NCBI RefSeq assembly: GCF_002288925.2
Contig: NW_022098072.1
Coordinates: 24,133,296 to 24,197,295, forward strand
Length of the DNA stretch: 64,000 bases
Source of the DNA: Delphinapterus leucas
Lineage: Eukaryota; Chordata; Mammalia; Artiodactyla; Monodontidae
Direction of reading: 5' to 3'
In this document: in pieces, positions 1 to 11,065 of the stretch
Layout: each line of letters opens with the position of its first letter
Numbering within the stretch: position 1 is the first letter of the stretch
The notes under the pieces: model-generated
What the model was told of the DNA's origin: nothing
What the model saw: the letters and a program-made list of their open reading frames with translations, nothing else
Database searches by the model: none
Translations under genes and position numbers: made by a program

Positions 1-197
1 CCAGTAGTGGGATTGCTGGGTTGTATGGTATTTTTAGTTTTTAAGGAACCTCCATACTGTTCGCCATAGTGGCTCTATCAATTTATATTCCCACCGACAG
101 TGCAAGAGGGTTCCCTTTTCTCCACATCCTCTCCAGCATTTATTGTTTGTAGATATTTTGATGATGCCCATTCTGACTGTAGTTTTGATTTGCAAAA
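1..197 (-). mobile_element. L1 fragment (ORF2 3' region), cut by window edge
   Basis: The plus strand reads as the reverse complement of the L1 ORF2 C-terminal coding region. It matches, with substitutions, the corresponding parts of the larger minus-strand L1 at about 20,895-21,095 and of the plus-strand L1 near 45,030-45,250. The element continues beyond the left edge of the window, so its 3' end and TSD are not visible. Confidence 0.88.
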
Positions 198-431
198 TGC
201 CTGCTTTGTATTAGATTGAATTCTCACATATAGTTTAGCCTAACTCTGGACTCTCTGTTTTGTTCTAATTATGTCTGTCTACTTCTGCATTGGGATCATG
301 TTACTACTATTTAATTATTGAAACAATTTTAATACATTTATGTCTGCATGATCTTATTTTCTCATCCATAAAATTATGAAAATATCAGTACCTATCTCAG
401 AGAGTTGCTTGAAATTTAATATATATATATA
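198..431. other. AT-rich unique sequence
   Basis: No repeat family or gene is recognised here. The last 15 bases form a short TA run that overlaps the likely target-site copy of the following SINE. Confidence 0.5.
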
Positions 432-716
432 TTTTAAAAATCTTATTTATTTTTGGCTGCGTTTGGCCTTCATTGCTGCACGCAGGCTTTCTCTAGTTGC
501 AGCGAGCAGGGGCTACTCTTCATTGCGGTGCACAGGCTTCTCATTGAGGTGGCTTCTCTTGTTGCAGAGCATGGGCTCTAGGCACACGGGCTTCAGTAGT
601 TGTGGCTCACGGGCTTAGTTGCTCTGCGATGTGGGATTTTCCTGGACCAGGGATCGAACCCATGTCCCCTGCATTGGCAGGCAGATTCTTAACCACTGTA
701 CCACCAGGGAAGTCCC
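432..716 (-). mobile_element. CHR-2-like tRNA-derived SINE
   Basis: On the minus strand the element starts with the tRNA-like head (GGGACTTCCCTGGTGG, then a decayed box A/box B region) and ends in an A/TAAATAA-rich tail. It carries the long CHR-2 body with repeated 'GTGGCTTCTCTTGTTGC'-type motifs. Flanks TAATATATAT (418-427) and TAATATATGT (717-726) look like a target-site duplication. The internal region with the second 'gcgcaggctcagtagttgtgg' block is deleted, so this is a shortened copy. Confidence 0.9.
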
Positions 717-839
717 TAATATATGTTAATTATTTAGAAAAGTTGCTTGACACATGTAAATTTTTCAATACATATTAGAAGTTGTTATAATCATTACTGT
801 GAAAAAGTAGTTTTATGTCTTGACTGATAGGTTGGGACA

Positions 840-1320
840 ATAAGACCCTCCAGTGAATCATACTCCTGTGTCCATGCCCCTTTGCAATGTGAATTTCTTA
901 TTCTTCATCAAGAAATGGAATCTATTTTCCCACCTCTTGGATTGGAATGGGGCTGTGTCTTGTTTTGACCAATAGAATAGTAGAAGGGACCTTGTATGGT
1001 TTGTATGCCTGAATCCTGAGAGGCCTTAAAATATCTGCTTTCACCCTATAAGAAAATTTGGATATAGGATAATTGAGGTGCCTTGGGTGGCTGTCTTGGA
1101 TAACCACTAGACACATGAGTGAAGGCATTTTGGACCATCCATTCCCAGAAAAGCTCTCAATCCCAGAAACTGCATGAGTGACCCCAGGTGAGATGAGCAG
1201 AAAGACTGTTCAATGGAGTGCAGCCCAAACTGCAGATTTGTGAGCTGATAAATGTTATTTTAAGCCTCAGTTTTATTCCTTTCAAATGCCACAGTAAGTA
1301 ACTAGAGACTTTAATTTCCC
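840..1320 (+). mobile_element. Degenerate MLT1-like ERVL-MaLR solo LTR
   Basis: The stretch resembles MLT1-type LTRs: a 'ggctgtgtcttgttttgaccaatagaat' region, a 'gcatgagtgaccccaggtgagatgagcag' region near 1172-1201, and a 'gtgagctgataaatgttattttaagcc' end near 1239-1266 that carries the usual LTR polyadenylation region. It is old and has no recognisable internal retroviral genes. The exact subfamily and ends are uncertain. Confidence 0.55.
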
Positions 1321-2798
1321 ATTTTAAAGTTAAACAGTTACTTCCATCTCTCAACTGGAATTTCTCATTCTTCAAGAGTATTTTACTTTCTTTTCTATAA
1401 TTTCTGTTTGAATCTGTATTTCAGTCATCATTCTGGCAGCACAAATGTCTATGAAGATATAGAAAAAGACAAAAACTCAATAATACCTAAAATAAAAATT
1501 GACAGATTATTGGGTGATCTGTGAACATTTTTTATACTAATTAAATAGGGAACAGAGCTATATTTAGAACCATTAATGGTTCACCTGTGCTTCACCACAG
1601 ATGTCCTGGTCATCTGAAACTGAAAGACCGCCAGCCCTATTGTCAGCCATTACACCCTCCCAGTCCCACTATCTAGAAACCTGGTATCGGTACCAAATAA
1701 ATCATTTTATTCTGCCCAGAAGTTTGTCAGTTTTATTTGTAATATAAATTCAGGTTGATTACAAAAGACAAATGCAAACCTCTGCTGCTTTAGGGAACAA
1801 ACCAGAATAAAATATAATAATCAGCACTTCCAAATCAGGAGCTATTATTTTCATGTGGCCAAATCTATTTAATTATGTTTCTCTATTATGTGTGAGAGAT
1901 GTTCTGAAGTCTAAGAGTTTAAGCATTTTCACATACAGCTTTCCTTCTGTACTATGCCCCTTACTTGGTGTGTGACATATTTTATTTCAGAATTTAGGAA
2001 AAATAATAACTAAAAACTTTACGAAGTCAAGAAGAAAATTAAGACCAACACATAAATGAGTAGATTGGAATTTTCCATGAAGTAGTTCATGAAATAAAGA
2101 CAATAAAAAAGACTGCTCTCTGGCATATCTAAAACAAACAAACAAAAACCTAGGAAATAATAAGCAAAGTTAATAATGATAAATTGTTTGGCAACAGCTA
2201 CAGAAAAGATGGCCTAATAATTCAACCAGAGGACATGGCATTTCGAACTTTTGTGTTGGATAAAAAAAGAAAATAAATTGGCTGGAATTAAATCCCCCAA
2301 ATTGAAAATTTCTCATTTCTCCAATTTTCAGTTAGTAGAATTATCTTGTATAGAGAAATATTATTTAAAATAATAGTGAATACAGTTCTGCTGTTTGTGA
2401 CAATCGATGTTTCTTATTATTTTTCTAGATGTCAATCATGAGAAAGTTCTTTTTGTAATTTATCTGAGAAAGTACCATCCCATATTCTTCTAAATGGAGA
2501 TGAGATGGTAATGTGTTTTTTTTTCCAGTCTCACTAAGGAAAACCTTGAGGGGACCACAATATAATTAGAAATATTGATTTTCTGCCACAGATACCTTTC
2601 CCATCAGTGAATGGAACACCATTCTGTCTGTTTAAAATATAAAAAAAAAACAAAAAAAAAAAAAAAAAAAAAGAGAGATCAGCAGTAGGATAGAGGCCAG
2701 GGCAAGGTATGCTATCATACCTCTTATAATCCATGCATCCTAACATATAAAAGCGTGCATCACATACTTGGCATGACACTTGGTTCTCAGGCCTCTAG
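1321..2798. other. AT-rich unique DNA
   Basis: No coding feature or firm repeat is recognised in these roughly 1.5 kb. The only marked structure is an adenine-rich run at 2640-2672, which may be the tail of an unrecognised old retroelement. Confidence 0.45.
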
Positions 2799-2856
2799 GT
2801 GTGTGTGTGTGTGCGTGTGCGCGCGCGCGTGCGCGCACACGCGCATGCACACATGC
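2799..2856. repeat. 58-bp alternating purine-pyrimidine tract
   Basis: The tract passes from (GT)n through (GC)n to (CA)/(GCAT) without a single break in purine-pyrimidine alternation from 2799 to 2856. Alternating GC/GT tracts of this length are classic Z-DNA formers under negative supercoiling. Confidence 0.9.
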
Positions 2857-2939
2857 TTGAAATAATTTATAATAGATGTGTCTGTATATCTAAACCAGCA
2901 CATAAGAACTCAGAAGAATTTTTGTTGTAACTTAAAAAT

Positions 2940-3150
2940 TTGTATAGCATTTTATAATTTGCAAAGTGCATTAACATCAACCATCTCGTTTTACATTTTC
3001 CTACCTCGAATGTATTTTGAGGAAGTAATTGCCTCACACTTTGGAGAAATGACTGTGAACAAGAAAGGCTAAGTGAGATGTCCAAGGTTATAGGGAAAAG
3101 GAGGAGACGGGTGGGACACCTGAATTCCTTTACCCAATGCCATGCTGGCC
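2940..3150 (-). mobile_element. MIR-family SINE remnant (antisense)
   Basis: The plus strand follows the reverse complement of MIR or MIR3: 'tttataatttgcaaagtgcattaac' is followed by a diverged 'gaggaagtaattgcctcacactttgg...' core and a 'aagtgagatgtccaaggttat' segment. It is strongly diverged and its ends are approximate. Confidence 0.55.
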
Positions 3151-3434
3151 CCAGAGATGGAAAATATATTTTTATGATACTCAATGGGTGAAACTGAAGA
3201 ATGATACTCTTCTCTTTACTACTTTTTTTCGAAGTACATTTCTTTGAGAAACATGTCCAGTGTAACCTGGGTAGCATTATATACATATATATAAGGATTA
3301 AATTTCATTACTATATAGCATATATTCTATTATTCTGAATACTAATACTCATTAAAAATAAGATTCTTAAATGCCATTGGCTTATCCAATTTTGAGAGAG
3401 TTCTGGTATAGTACACTGCACACTTTCCTTCTAA

Positions 3435-3473
3435 ACACACACACATACCACACACAAACACACACACCACATA
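3435..3473. repeat. Interrupted (CA)n microsatellite
   Basis: A run of ACACAC units broken by T, CC and AAA interruptions. It is low complexity with no coding potential. Confidence 0.85.
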
Positions 3474-4380
3474 CACCCTATATAGTGTATCAGAAGTTGA
3501 TAAGTATTAATTAATCAAGCTCTTTAAGCTTAAATATCGAACCAAATACCTGCCTAATTTAGTGTAAAGTAAAAATATCGGAATTTGTGTTGCTCCTACC
3601 CATCACACATATTTTTTTTCATGGAAAAGCATTTGGATTTTGATACTTTAAACATTTTTGAAAATGTTGATAAATACAAGCTGTACTTGGAGCTGGGTGA
3701 CAGACATGCTTTCAACATATTGGATTTTTATCCGAGAATGTGACTTTTTCTGAAAACCATTCAATCTCAGGCCTTTTGCTGCAGGTAGGTTCCATGGGAA
3801 TGCACGAAAAAGTAGCAGGGCCGCAGTCCCCATGGGAGACTGTAGTTTCTTTAAAAACAGGCTGCTGGTACTTCCTGTGAAGTTTATAAAGCCCCTCTCC
3901 CTTTGCTTAGTCATCCAGAATGAAGCCTGGTGAGTCAGGCTCTCTTCCTCTTCCTTGCAGCTCCGGCACTGCCTTCAGTCAGACTTGTCAGGAATATTAA
4001 GGATGGCTTTACTGGCCATGACCTCTCTCCCAAACTGCAAAGGAAAATTCCTTTAATTCTGTGGAAAAGCTTCTCTCCCGAGTCAAATACAACATAAAAA
4101 TATGCTGCTGCTCCTGGCTCTGCCATCTGCTTCACGGCAGAGTGCTGGGGTGTCCGAGAGCACTATCTGTCGTTCCTGTGCCCGGGGAATGAAGGCATTT
4201 CTAATGTCATCAGTGGTGTCCTGGCTGATGGCACGAGAACGACCTGGTGCTGGAGGTGATGTCTCTTATTATCTTGTTACCGAATTAAGGCATATGGACC
4301 CTGCTTAGGCCCAAGCCTGGCCGAGGCTCTCTGCTTTGGAAGGGGAAGGTTCTTTTTCTGTTCAGGTTAAAGTACGTGAA
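3474..4380. other. Unique DNA, including a moderate-GC candidate conserved block (3930-4310)
   Basis: No repeat family is recognised. The segment 3930-4310 is richer in GC than its surroundings and lacks repeat signatures. Short open frames exist on both strands (4102-4308 plus, 3935-4135 minus), but they show no known domain, no initiation context and no splice structure, so I do not call a gene. Confidence 0.4.
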
Positions 4381-4389
4381 TAACAAAAC

Positions 4390-4965
4390 CGAAGGTGAGA
4401 TGGACACAGCACAAGCTTTATTCAGTGGCCAAAGAATGGAGAAGCAGTTCACAGATCAACTTCTCACCCACCTGGCGAGAGGGATTTAATTTTAGAGTAA
4501 AGACAAAGGGAGGAGGAGTGAGGCTAATGATGGGGAGGCAAATGCATTAGTCTGCCGGGGAAGGGACAGGGCTATTTTGAGGGAGTGGGATACCACCCCA
4601 TTTTTATCCTTTTTTGGTCCTTAATGTCTGGTCATGGCTACTGGTAGGTGTGTCATTTAATATGCTGATATAGTAAAATCAATGTATAATGAGATTCAGG
4701 GTCTGTTGGAGGTCAGATTCATTGCCATCTTGATCCCAGCTGGTTCCTTCTGTTTTTTTTGTGTGTGTGTGTGTAGCTTCTTTTCTTATCTCTGGATCCT
4801 TTAACTTAAAGATTTATGTTCACTCCTGCTAAAGGTGGGGAGTTGGCAGGTTTTGAGCAAGGACACTCCTGCTAAAGATGGGGGTTGATGGGTTTTTGAG
4901 TAGCTTTGGCAACGATCTCTCTCAAATAGAACACACCGTTTCCCTCGACTCTTAACAAACTGCCC
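4390..4965. mobile_element. Possible LTR-like or unclassified repeat with internal tandem duplication
   Basis: The stretch has an LTR-like texture, with a 'caagctttattcagtggcc' segment near 4411-4429 and purine-rich internal sequence. It also carries an imperfect tandem duplication: CACTCCTGCTAAAGGTGGGG at 4822-4841 and CACTCCTGCTAAAGATGGGG at 4863-4882, about 41 bases apart. I cannot assign a family and see no retroviral coding sequence. Unique sequence remains an alternative. Confidence 0.3.
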
Positions 4966-5489
4966 CAGTGTAGCATTATACTTCACCTCTGCCACCACCT
5001 CTGCCAAAGCTCTTCCACTGAATGGTAGTGTCCAATGGGCAGAATGAGGACACAGTCATCAGATAAGCCTCCTTTGGCCAGGGCAAGGTAGCAATGCGTG
5101 CCAGTGTTGACCACCAGATGCTTTCTACTTCAGGGCTGGCAAGGCAAAACCAGCAAGGGCCTGGAGTCCGGGGAGGTCTGCAAGGCTGCTTTGGGTGAGG
5201 AGAAGGCTTGTTATCACTGCCAGTAGATGGGTGCTTCCTTCCTGCATCTGTGCAGAGATGATAGAAAATGTACATACAGCTTTTAAACAAATCATTGGTC
5301 ATATAAGTAAGAATGATTTCATCTTCTGTGTGTGGGTTGGATATAAAACACCTGTTTAATTTTAACCATCATTATTGTGAGCCAGCCTTGTGGAAGTGGG
5401 AGAGAGCCATCTGCTCCAGAAAGGTGATTATGAGTAACATAATGAAGCTTCATTTGGCCAGCACTGATTGGGGCAGAATTGCATGGTGA
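4966..5489. other. Unique DNA, no feature recognised
   Basis: Moderate-GC sequence without an identifiable repeat. A 108-codon minus-strand open frame (4976-5302) has no recognisable domain and a low-complexity composition, and is treated as chance. Confidence 0.4.
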
Positions 5490-5718
5490 TCATGACAGCT
5501 TGGAGATTGGGAAAATTGGGTTTGAATAGGAACTCTCCCACTTACTACCATTGTAAACTCAGACAATTGTTTAACCTCTTTTAGTCTTTGTCCCTTTATC
5601 TACAAAGTGAAGGTAGATAATCATATCTACTTCATAGAGTTATTGTGAGGATTAAATAAGAAAATGCATGTATAGCACCATGCCTGGCACATAATAAGCA
5701 TTCAACAAATGGTTGCTA
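5490..5718 (+). mobile_element. MIR SINE (sense)
   Basis: The order of motifs is typical of MIR: 'cagcttggagattgg...gggtttgaat' (tRNA-derived part), 'acaattgtttaacctctttt', 'ctacaaagtgaaggtagataat', 'gagttattgtgaggattaaat', and the 3' end 'gcacatgcctggcacataataag...'-like segment at about 5678-5710. It is nearly complete and diverged, as expected for a mammal-wide element. Confidence 0.85.
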
Positions 5719-6695
5719 TTACAAGAAATTTGGCAACAATTTCATAAGCAAGATTTATTACTTATTCAAGAGCTCATAGATATTTTTAAAACATTTTTGA
5801 AACCTTTGTTCTTTGCTATAAAGCTTAATATAAACACTAATAATGTGAATATTCCTGTCTGTTACAATGTCACTCTTAGAGTTATTATGGGAATTTCCAA
5901 TCCTACATTTCTTCCTTCTTTCCTAGTCCAAGCTTCTGCATATTTTGCCAAATTCCACCAAATCATGACTACTTCACTTTGAGAAAGGACCCATTTGCTA
6001 CTCCTACTCAGTGTCTCAAAGTACTGATCTCTACGAACTTGATTTTCCACACCCCCTTTGCCATTTGTTTTCTGAAAAGATATGGCTAATGGGAGACAAA
6101 AATGGGAACTTGGAGGACTAAGGGAGAGAAGCTAGGTTACTTCTTTGCCATCTCCCTTGGCTTTGGGCTGCATTTCTAGCATAATCTGAGTCTCCATTAT
6201 TTCATCTCTTTCTGGCAGACCTCTCTGTGGTCACAGTTTCCACTGGGCAGGTCTCTGAGTGACTGCTCCTCTGTGGGTTCAGCTTCTGTCTGGATGCTCT
6301 GTATTCAGGCCTTTGGTAGCATCACCTCCTTTATCTCTTCAGCTCTAGAAGAACTTTCGGCTGATACTAATCTCTGTGTGCTGACACTGAACTCTGAGTA
6401 TCCTCACCATTCCCTCAGTGTCTTTAGCTCCTCCTATTCCTTTGTAACTAGTGGTCTCTATTAATAACCTCTATTGGACTACTTGGTCTGGGTTCTTCTG
6501 CTGATTGGACCTGACTGATTCAATCACAGTGATTCCACAGCTGTTTTCTAAGCAACTAACCTAGTGTAGAAATTTGATTTTTAGTGAGTTTCGCCTTTGA
6601 GAGGACATTTACAAAAATAAGTATTGAAATATGATTCATTTCTTTATTCAAGAAAGCTAAAAAATTCCTGCTCTAGACTTTGATCACTAACTGAT
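5719..6695. other. Unique AT-rich DNA
   Basis: No repeat or gene is recognised. Short open frames on both strands between 5713 and 6464 show no domain and no exon signals. Confidence 0.4.
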
Positions 6696-6696
6696 T

Positions 6697-6900
6697 TTTT
6701 TTTTTTTTGTGGTACGCGGGCCTCTCACTGTTGTGGCCTCTCCCATTGCGGAGCACAAGCTCCAGATGCGCAGGCTCAGCGGCCATGGCTCACGGGCCCA
6801 GCCGCGCCGCGGCATGTGGGATCTTCCCGGACCGGGGCACGAACCCATGTCCCTTGCATCGGCAGGCGGACTCTCAACCACTGCGCCACCAGGGAAGCCC
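6697..6900 (-). mobile_element. Short CHR-type (CHR-1-like) tRNA-derived SINE
   Basis: On the minus strand the element begins GGGCTTCCCTGGTGGCGCAG with a clear tRNA-like head and ends 'GCCCGCGTACCAC' plus a poly(A) tail (T run at 6695-6708). It is flanked by perfect 13-bp target-site duplications, ACTAACTGATTTT at 6686-6698 and 6901-6913. High CpG retention and few changes suggest a comparatively young insertion. Short open frames inside it are translation shadows of the SINE. Confidence 0.96.
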
Positions 6901-6934
6901 ACTAACTGATTTTGTTAGCAAATAGCTATATAGT

Positions 6935-6985
6935 AGAAATTCTGTGCCTGAGACTTAGAAAGAAATTCTGTGCCTGAGACTTAGA
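6935..6985. repeat. Perfect 25-bp tandem direct repeat
   Basis: Two identical 25-base copies at 6935-6959 and 6961-6985, each starting AGAAATTCTGTGCCTGAGAC, are separated by one base. They lie just downstream of the SINE's 3' target-site copy. Confidence 0.95.
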
Positions 6986-8214
6986 CTAAGAAAATACAAT
7001 GAAGTCCAACACATAACCACATGCCCAGAGGATGGAAAAAAGACTCTTTATTTTCTTCATTCTTAATGTTAGTATCATAGTTCCTGATATTTAGGAGTTT
7101 GAAGTAGAAATAGTTCAATTAGTTTCAAGTTTATCCGAAATAAAAGAGCTTGGAATTATAAACTAAACCTCAAACTTTATGTATTACGATAGTTTATTTT
7201 TCCTCTGTCCTTCATTCATATAGTTCCTCCAAATCAAATAAACAAAAGAATGTTCGTTCTAATCAAATATTTTAAAAAAAGATAACTAATAGTAGCAAAT
7301 AAATTTTCTGCTTAGTTGTAGAGAATCTCATAAAATAATCCTGATATTTCAAACTTGCTGCTTAAGTCAATGCAGAAGAATCAAACTTATGACTTCCTTT
7401 AACTTTGTAGATCATCTGTAATTTGAGGGAAAAATAGCTGCCAAAGGAAAAAAGTGGATTAAATTCTGAAGTTTAGGAAAATCATATTAACTAAACATCT
7501 CAAATAAAACATAACCAGATTCTCTCAGGTAATTAGAGGGCCACATGCATAACTTTCATCTTTGTGCAGATGGGCTGCATTCAATAGGAAAGAGAGCATT
7601 GGACATTCAATGTGTCCTGAGCCATATGTCTTTGTTTAATTGCTTGAATTGGTTCTTTCTGTTTCCCATGCTCATTGGAAAAATATCATCAATCCATCAG
7701 AGTTATGGAACTTATCTAAAGTTGTGGAATATCTGCTCTGAAGGATTTATGTGACCGCTATGTTAATATAAATAAATAAATTTATTAAATTGACCATTTC
7801 AGGCAAATGTGCACTAAGGTAAGCTAAGAATTATCTTAGTTGGTGTAGCTGGTGCTTAACAAATGTTATTGACCTTAAAAAATGTCACAGTTTGCCAACA
7901 ATAATGAAACTTTAATTTTTTAAAAAAACGTTATTCAGGAAGGAAACCTACAGTTTTGAGAACGTTTCTCAAAACTGTCTATCAAAGTAACATATTCATA
8001 AAAATGAGTCAATTAGGGAAAAATGTGGTGTTTTAATTATACAGAAAGAGTTTGTAAAAGAGGAAACTGGATCCAGGACTTAGCTTTGGATTCCATCCTT
8101 ATAAAAATGTAATATAGTAATGGAAACATATGTTCAAAGATTAATACAATTCTAAAGGAAACTAGGAAACATCATATGGGAAAAAGTAAATGAATGTAAT
8201 GCTTATTTATTAAT
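6986..8214. other. AT-rich unique DNA with one perfect hairpin
   Basis: No repeat family or gene is recognised in this stretch. The only strong structure is the 13-bp-stem inverted repeat at 7950-7978. Confidence 0.45.
7950..7978. repeat. Perfect short inverted repeat (hairpin)
   Basis: ACAGTTTTGAGAA (7950-7962), a 3-base spacer CGT, and its exact reverse complement TTCTCAAAACTGT (7966-7978) form a perfect 13-bp stem. The arm resembles the CAG...TTCTCAAA termini of hAT-type DNA transposons, but no element body is present. Confidence 0.9.
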
Positions 8215-8905
8215 TAACTTATTTAATGGACTATTTTAAAATTCAGTTTTAGATTTACAGAAGATTGAACAGAACATACAGAGAATTCCCAGATACCCCT
8301 TCCTCCCTGAACATAGTTTCCCTTATTATTAACATTTTGCATTGGTGTGGAACATTTGTTATCACTGATTAGCCTTTATTCACTCATTATTAACAACCAG
8401 AGTTTATAGTTTACATCAGGGTTCATGCCTTGTGTTGTATTGATATATTCTATGGGTTTTGGCAAACGTGTAATGACACCTATTCACTGTCATAGTATAT
8501 TTCAGAATAGTTTCACTGCCCTGAAAAACCCTCTGCGCTCCACTTAGTCATCCCATCTTCCCTTCTCCAGACCCCTGGCAACCACTGCTCTTTATGCTGT
8601 CTCCATAGTTTCACCTTTTCCAGAATGTCACAGAGGTGGAATCATACAGTATGTAGACTTTTCAAATTGAATTCTTTCACTTAACAATATGCATTTAAGG
8701 TTCCTCCACATCTTCTCATGGCTTGATAGCTCATTTACTTTTATTGCTAAATAATATCCCATCATACAGATGTGCCATGATTTACTTATCCATTCATCTA
8801 TTGAAGGACATTTGGTTGCTTCTAAGTCTCGGCAATTATGAACAAAGCTGCTGTAAACATTCATGTGCAGATTTTTTGTCTGGACATGAGTTTATAACTT
8901 ATTTG
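8215..8905 (-). mobile_element. Old L1 (L1M-type) 3' end, antisense
   Basis: The plus strand shows the reverse complement of an old mammalian L1 3' region: 'cagttttagatttacagaaga', 'cccctggcaaccactg', 'ggaatcatacagtatgtagac', 'tcacttaacaatatgca', 'ttgctaaataatatccca', 'catctattgaaggacatttgg' and 'gctgctgtaaacattcatgtgcag'. The last parts correspond to the degenerate ORF2 C-terminus. The copy is decayed and is only loosely related to the younger L1s in the window. Confidence 0.8.
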
Positions 8906-9214
8906 GGTATTTCCAGGAATTTTAACATTTATGACAGTTTTATGAAAACTTTATGCTTTAACCTTATGCTTTAATTGACTTAAAATATTAACTAAATTGA
9001 TAACTTTCTATAAAATATATATATATATATGTATTAGCAAATTTACCTAAAAAACAATTGGAAGATCTGGATTGTGCTATAATTACTAAAAAATTGCATC
9101 AGTAGCCAAAGATATTCCCTCTAAGAAAATTCCAAGCACACATTCTCTCTATCGATATGTTCAAACTAGTGTTCATGGAACAAATCATTTCAAGCTTAAT
9201 CATACTCTTCCAGG

Positions 9215-10860
9215 GCACTAAAAATTTATTTATGAAGCTAGTGTAATTTCAATACCAAAATGCAACAAAGATAGTAAGGTAACAAAGACATAAGCAAATT
9301 TTATTTATGAGGCAAGGATGCAAAAATCATAAATAATATACTTACAAAAAGAATTTAGAACATTTATAAGGCATAATGGTATAATCCACCATGACAAAGT
9401 TGAGTTTATTTCAGGAAGATAAGTTTGTATTAATATTAAAAAGTATATTAATATAATTTGCCGTAATACAAGATTAAAGGAGACCATAAAATTACCTCAA
9501 GAGTTGCAGAAAAAGCACTCAATAAAGTATAATATTCATTGATGTTGATGTTCTTGGCAGCTTAGAAACAGAAGGCAACTTTCTTAATCTGACTTAAAAT
9601 CAACAGTAAACTTTATATACAGTGAGAACAAACTGAAGCCTCGATCTCTGAGTTTGGGAAAAGACCAAGATTCTAAGGACTACCTTTTTTGTTCAATATT
9701 TTACCAGTGTTTCTAGACAGTGTGGTATGACAAGAAAAAGAAATGTGTTTAAGGATAGAAAAGAACAAAAATGTGAAAACTTATTTGCAAATCATATAAT
9801 TGTACAAGGAATAACCCAAAGTGCCTACAAATAAATTACTCGAATTAATAAAAGAGGAAGGCAAAGTTGCTAAATGAAAGTCTGTACAGTAAAATAATTA
9901 CGTCCCTATAGAAGAGTAATAAATAGTAAGAATACAGACAAAAAAGTTAAAGATACCATTTATAATAGCACCAAGCATACAAATTATATAAAAACATATC
10001 TAACAGAACATGTTCAAGAACTCTATGAGGAGATTTAAAAAATAATTGAAAGATATTAAACAATACCTAAATAAATGAAAAGATAAATTATATTAATTTA
10101 TTTTATCTCCAAATGATTTATAGATTTAGTGCAATCCTAGTCAAAATCATAGCATGTTTTTTCCATAACAATTGACAAGCTGATAAAAAATGCATATGTA
10201 AATTCAAGAGACTGCATATAAATACAGTCTTGCAAAGAATTGCTCTACTGTATATTAAGACTTATTGCCTAGATACACATGTATAGAAATATGGAAACAC
10301 TGTGTTATGCACCAGGACCTAATTTAGTGTTGTAGGTCAATTACACTTCAGCAGACAAACAAACAAGCAAACAAACTCATAGAAAAAGAAATAAGATTTG
10401 TAATTACCAGAGTTGTGGGGGGTAGGAAGAGGGGAAATTAGATTTAAAAAAAGACATTATAAAGCTATATTAATTAAGATAATGTGGCATGGATATAGAT
10501 ATAGACCAGCTAATGAAATAAAATGGAGAGCCCAAGAGCAGATGCGCACACATATAGATATATGTATGACAGGGATGACATGGAAGGTTAGTGGAGGATG
10601 GACAATCTTTTTCATAAATTCTATTCAGGACACCTGTATTCATATGAACAACAAATAAAAATCCTACTTTATATCATACATAAAATGAACCCTGGGTTGA
10701 TTAAAGACCTGAAAGTGAAAGGCAAAATTATCAACACAGGAAAATATCTTCATGATATCAGGGTAGGGTATAATCTATATCTGTTGACTTCATGTTGGTG
10801 TATAAAAAAAGGAAATAATATAATAGTAGACAACCAACAATACTTATTGAATTGACTAGG
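9215..10860 (+). mobile_element. Old L1M copy with ORF2 remnants
   Basis: A heavily decayed plus-strand L1. 'tatttatgaagctagtgtaat...ataccaaaa' matches the region upstream of the reverse-transcriptase core, 'aagcactcaataaagtataatattcat' its middle, and 'gaccctgggttgattaaagacctgaaagtgaaaggc' (10,690-10,725 region) the ORF2 C-terminal part. Around 10,270-10,440 the sequence changes to an L1 3'UTR-like segment ('taattaccagagttgtgggg'), so a second old fragment may be inserted there. All frames are broken. Confidence 0.7.
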
Positions 10861-11065
10861 CCATTCTTTTATGTTTTAAGATGTAGCCACTATGTTGTAT
10901 ACGTTAGCCTTCTTTCCTTAATAAAATACAAAACACTTCAAATGTGAAACAGTATAGCAGTGATACTTTTGTAGCATGGTGCCATGAGAAATACAAAATT
11001 TGCAAAAATGTCTTTTTATATGCATTGTGGTAAACTTATAGTATTCAAATACCTAATAGACTTTT
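10861..11065. other. Short AT-rich spacer with TSD copy
   Basis: No feature is seen except the left target-site copy of the following L1 fragment, CAAATACCTAATAGACTTTT at 11,046-11,065. Confidence 0.5.

Noticed and set aside
2867..3286. 139-codon minus-strand frame
   Set aside because: It overlaps a MIR remnant, has no recognisable domain and no exon signals.
6935..6985. CRISPR-like direct repeats
   Set aside because: Only two copies with one base between them, in eukaryotic DNA. It is a simple tandem duplication.
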